The position numbers were made by a program, and so were the translations under genes. From Deltaproteobacteria bacterium (GTDB lineage: Bacteria; Desulfobacterota; Desulfobacteria; Desulfobacterales; Desulfosalsimonadaceae), in assembly GCA_024280875.1 (NCBI GenBank), contig JAJRPH010000408.1, forward strand, positions 1 to 5,976: DNA of 5,976 nt. The letters are read 5' to 3'. Position 1 is the first letter of the stretch, and each line of letters opens with the position of its first letter. Of the stretch, positions 5,913 to 5,976 are shown in pieces. Below the pieces are notes generated by a model that was not told where the DNA came from, did no database searches, and saw only the letters and a program-made list of their open reading frames with translations.

Positions 5913-5941
5913 TATTTATTGTTTTTTTATACTTTTGTAAA
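5913..5941 (-). promoter_or_regulatory. Possible sigma70-type promoter of the dehydratase operon
   Basis: On the minus strand TTTACA (5936-5941) is followed after 17 nt by TAAATA (5913-5918), which is 21 nt upstream of the start codon. The -35 is a good match and the -10 a poor one. The surroundings are almost pure A/T, so chance matches are likely. The operon may also begin further upstream, outside the window. Confidence 0.25.
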
Positions 5942-5956
5942 AAGTCAGATTTTTAC
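5937..5956. repeat. Inverted repeat upstream of the dehydratase operon
   Basis: GTAAAAA (5937-5943) and TTTTTAC (5950-5956) are perfect 7-bp arms around GTCAGA, with partial extension outward (CTT... / ...GAAG). The right arm continues into GAAGCCGTC, resembling a GTAAAAAGTC-type dispersed repeat familiar from Desulfobacterota genomes (inference from memory). It overlaps the putative -35, so it could also be an operator. Confidence 0.5.
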
Positions 5957-5976
5957 GAAGCCGTCTTTTTTGCCAG

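Overview
The window looks like an accessory stretch of a chromosome from an anaerobic bacterium, most likely of the Desulfobacterota (a Desulfobacterales-like sulfate reducer). This rests on two paralogous 2-hydroxyacyl-CoA dehydratase/benzoyl-CoA reductase-type iron-sulfur subunits, a YcaO protein with TPRs, and spacers rich in palindromes. The taxon is an inference from gene content and style, not from a marker gene.

Layout from left to right. Positions 1-577 hold the AT-rich 3' remnant of a type IIG (Eco57I/TaqI-like) restriction-modification gene on the + strand; stops in all three forward frames cut it off from any upstream part. Positions 578-1186 hold no credible gene. They carry two related long palindromes (607-645 and 1111-1141), a third palindrome (851-876) and a short direct repeat, and look like a patchwork of dispersed repeats. 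Positions 1187-2920 (minus) encode a 577-aa YcaO ATP-utilising enzyme with four C-terminal TPRs. Positions 2921-3361 form a second geneless spacer with a strong stem-loop. Positions 3362-3463 or slightly beyond (minus) are the C-terminal remnant of a YafQ-type mRNA-interferase toxin, and the stop codon of the next gene lies inside it. Positions 3448-4692 and 4749-5891 (both minus) encode the 414-aa BcrB/HgdA-like and 380-aa BcrC/HgdB-like subunits. The 380-aa gene is transcribed first, and the spacer between them contains four perfect 7-bp repeats.

The two dehydratase-type subunits form an evident operon and very probably a heterodimeric, low-potential [4Fe-4S] (or double-cubane) reductase or dehydratase. 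Each retains three Cys in the positions expected for cluster ligation. The ATP-dependent activator (HgdC/BcrA-D/BadF-type) that such enzymes need is not in the window. The YcaO-TPR gene lies 527 bp downstream on the same strand. I see no intrinsic terminator between them, so co-transcription is possible but unproven. YcaO proteins activate amide oxygens with ATP, in azoline or thioamide formation. No TfuA, E1-like or precursor-peptide gene is visible, so the substrate is unknown. The most interesting hypothesis is that YcaO-TPR and the paired reductase subunits belong to one uncharacterised system. The main caution is the rearranged, remnant-bearing spacer between them, which could equally mean that their adjacency is recent.
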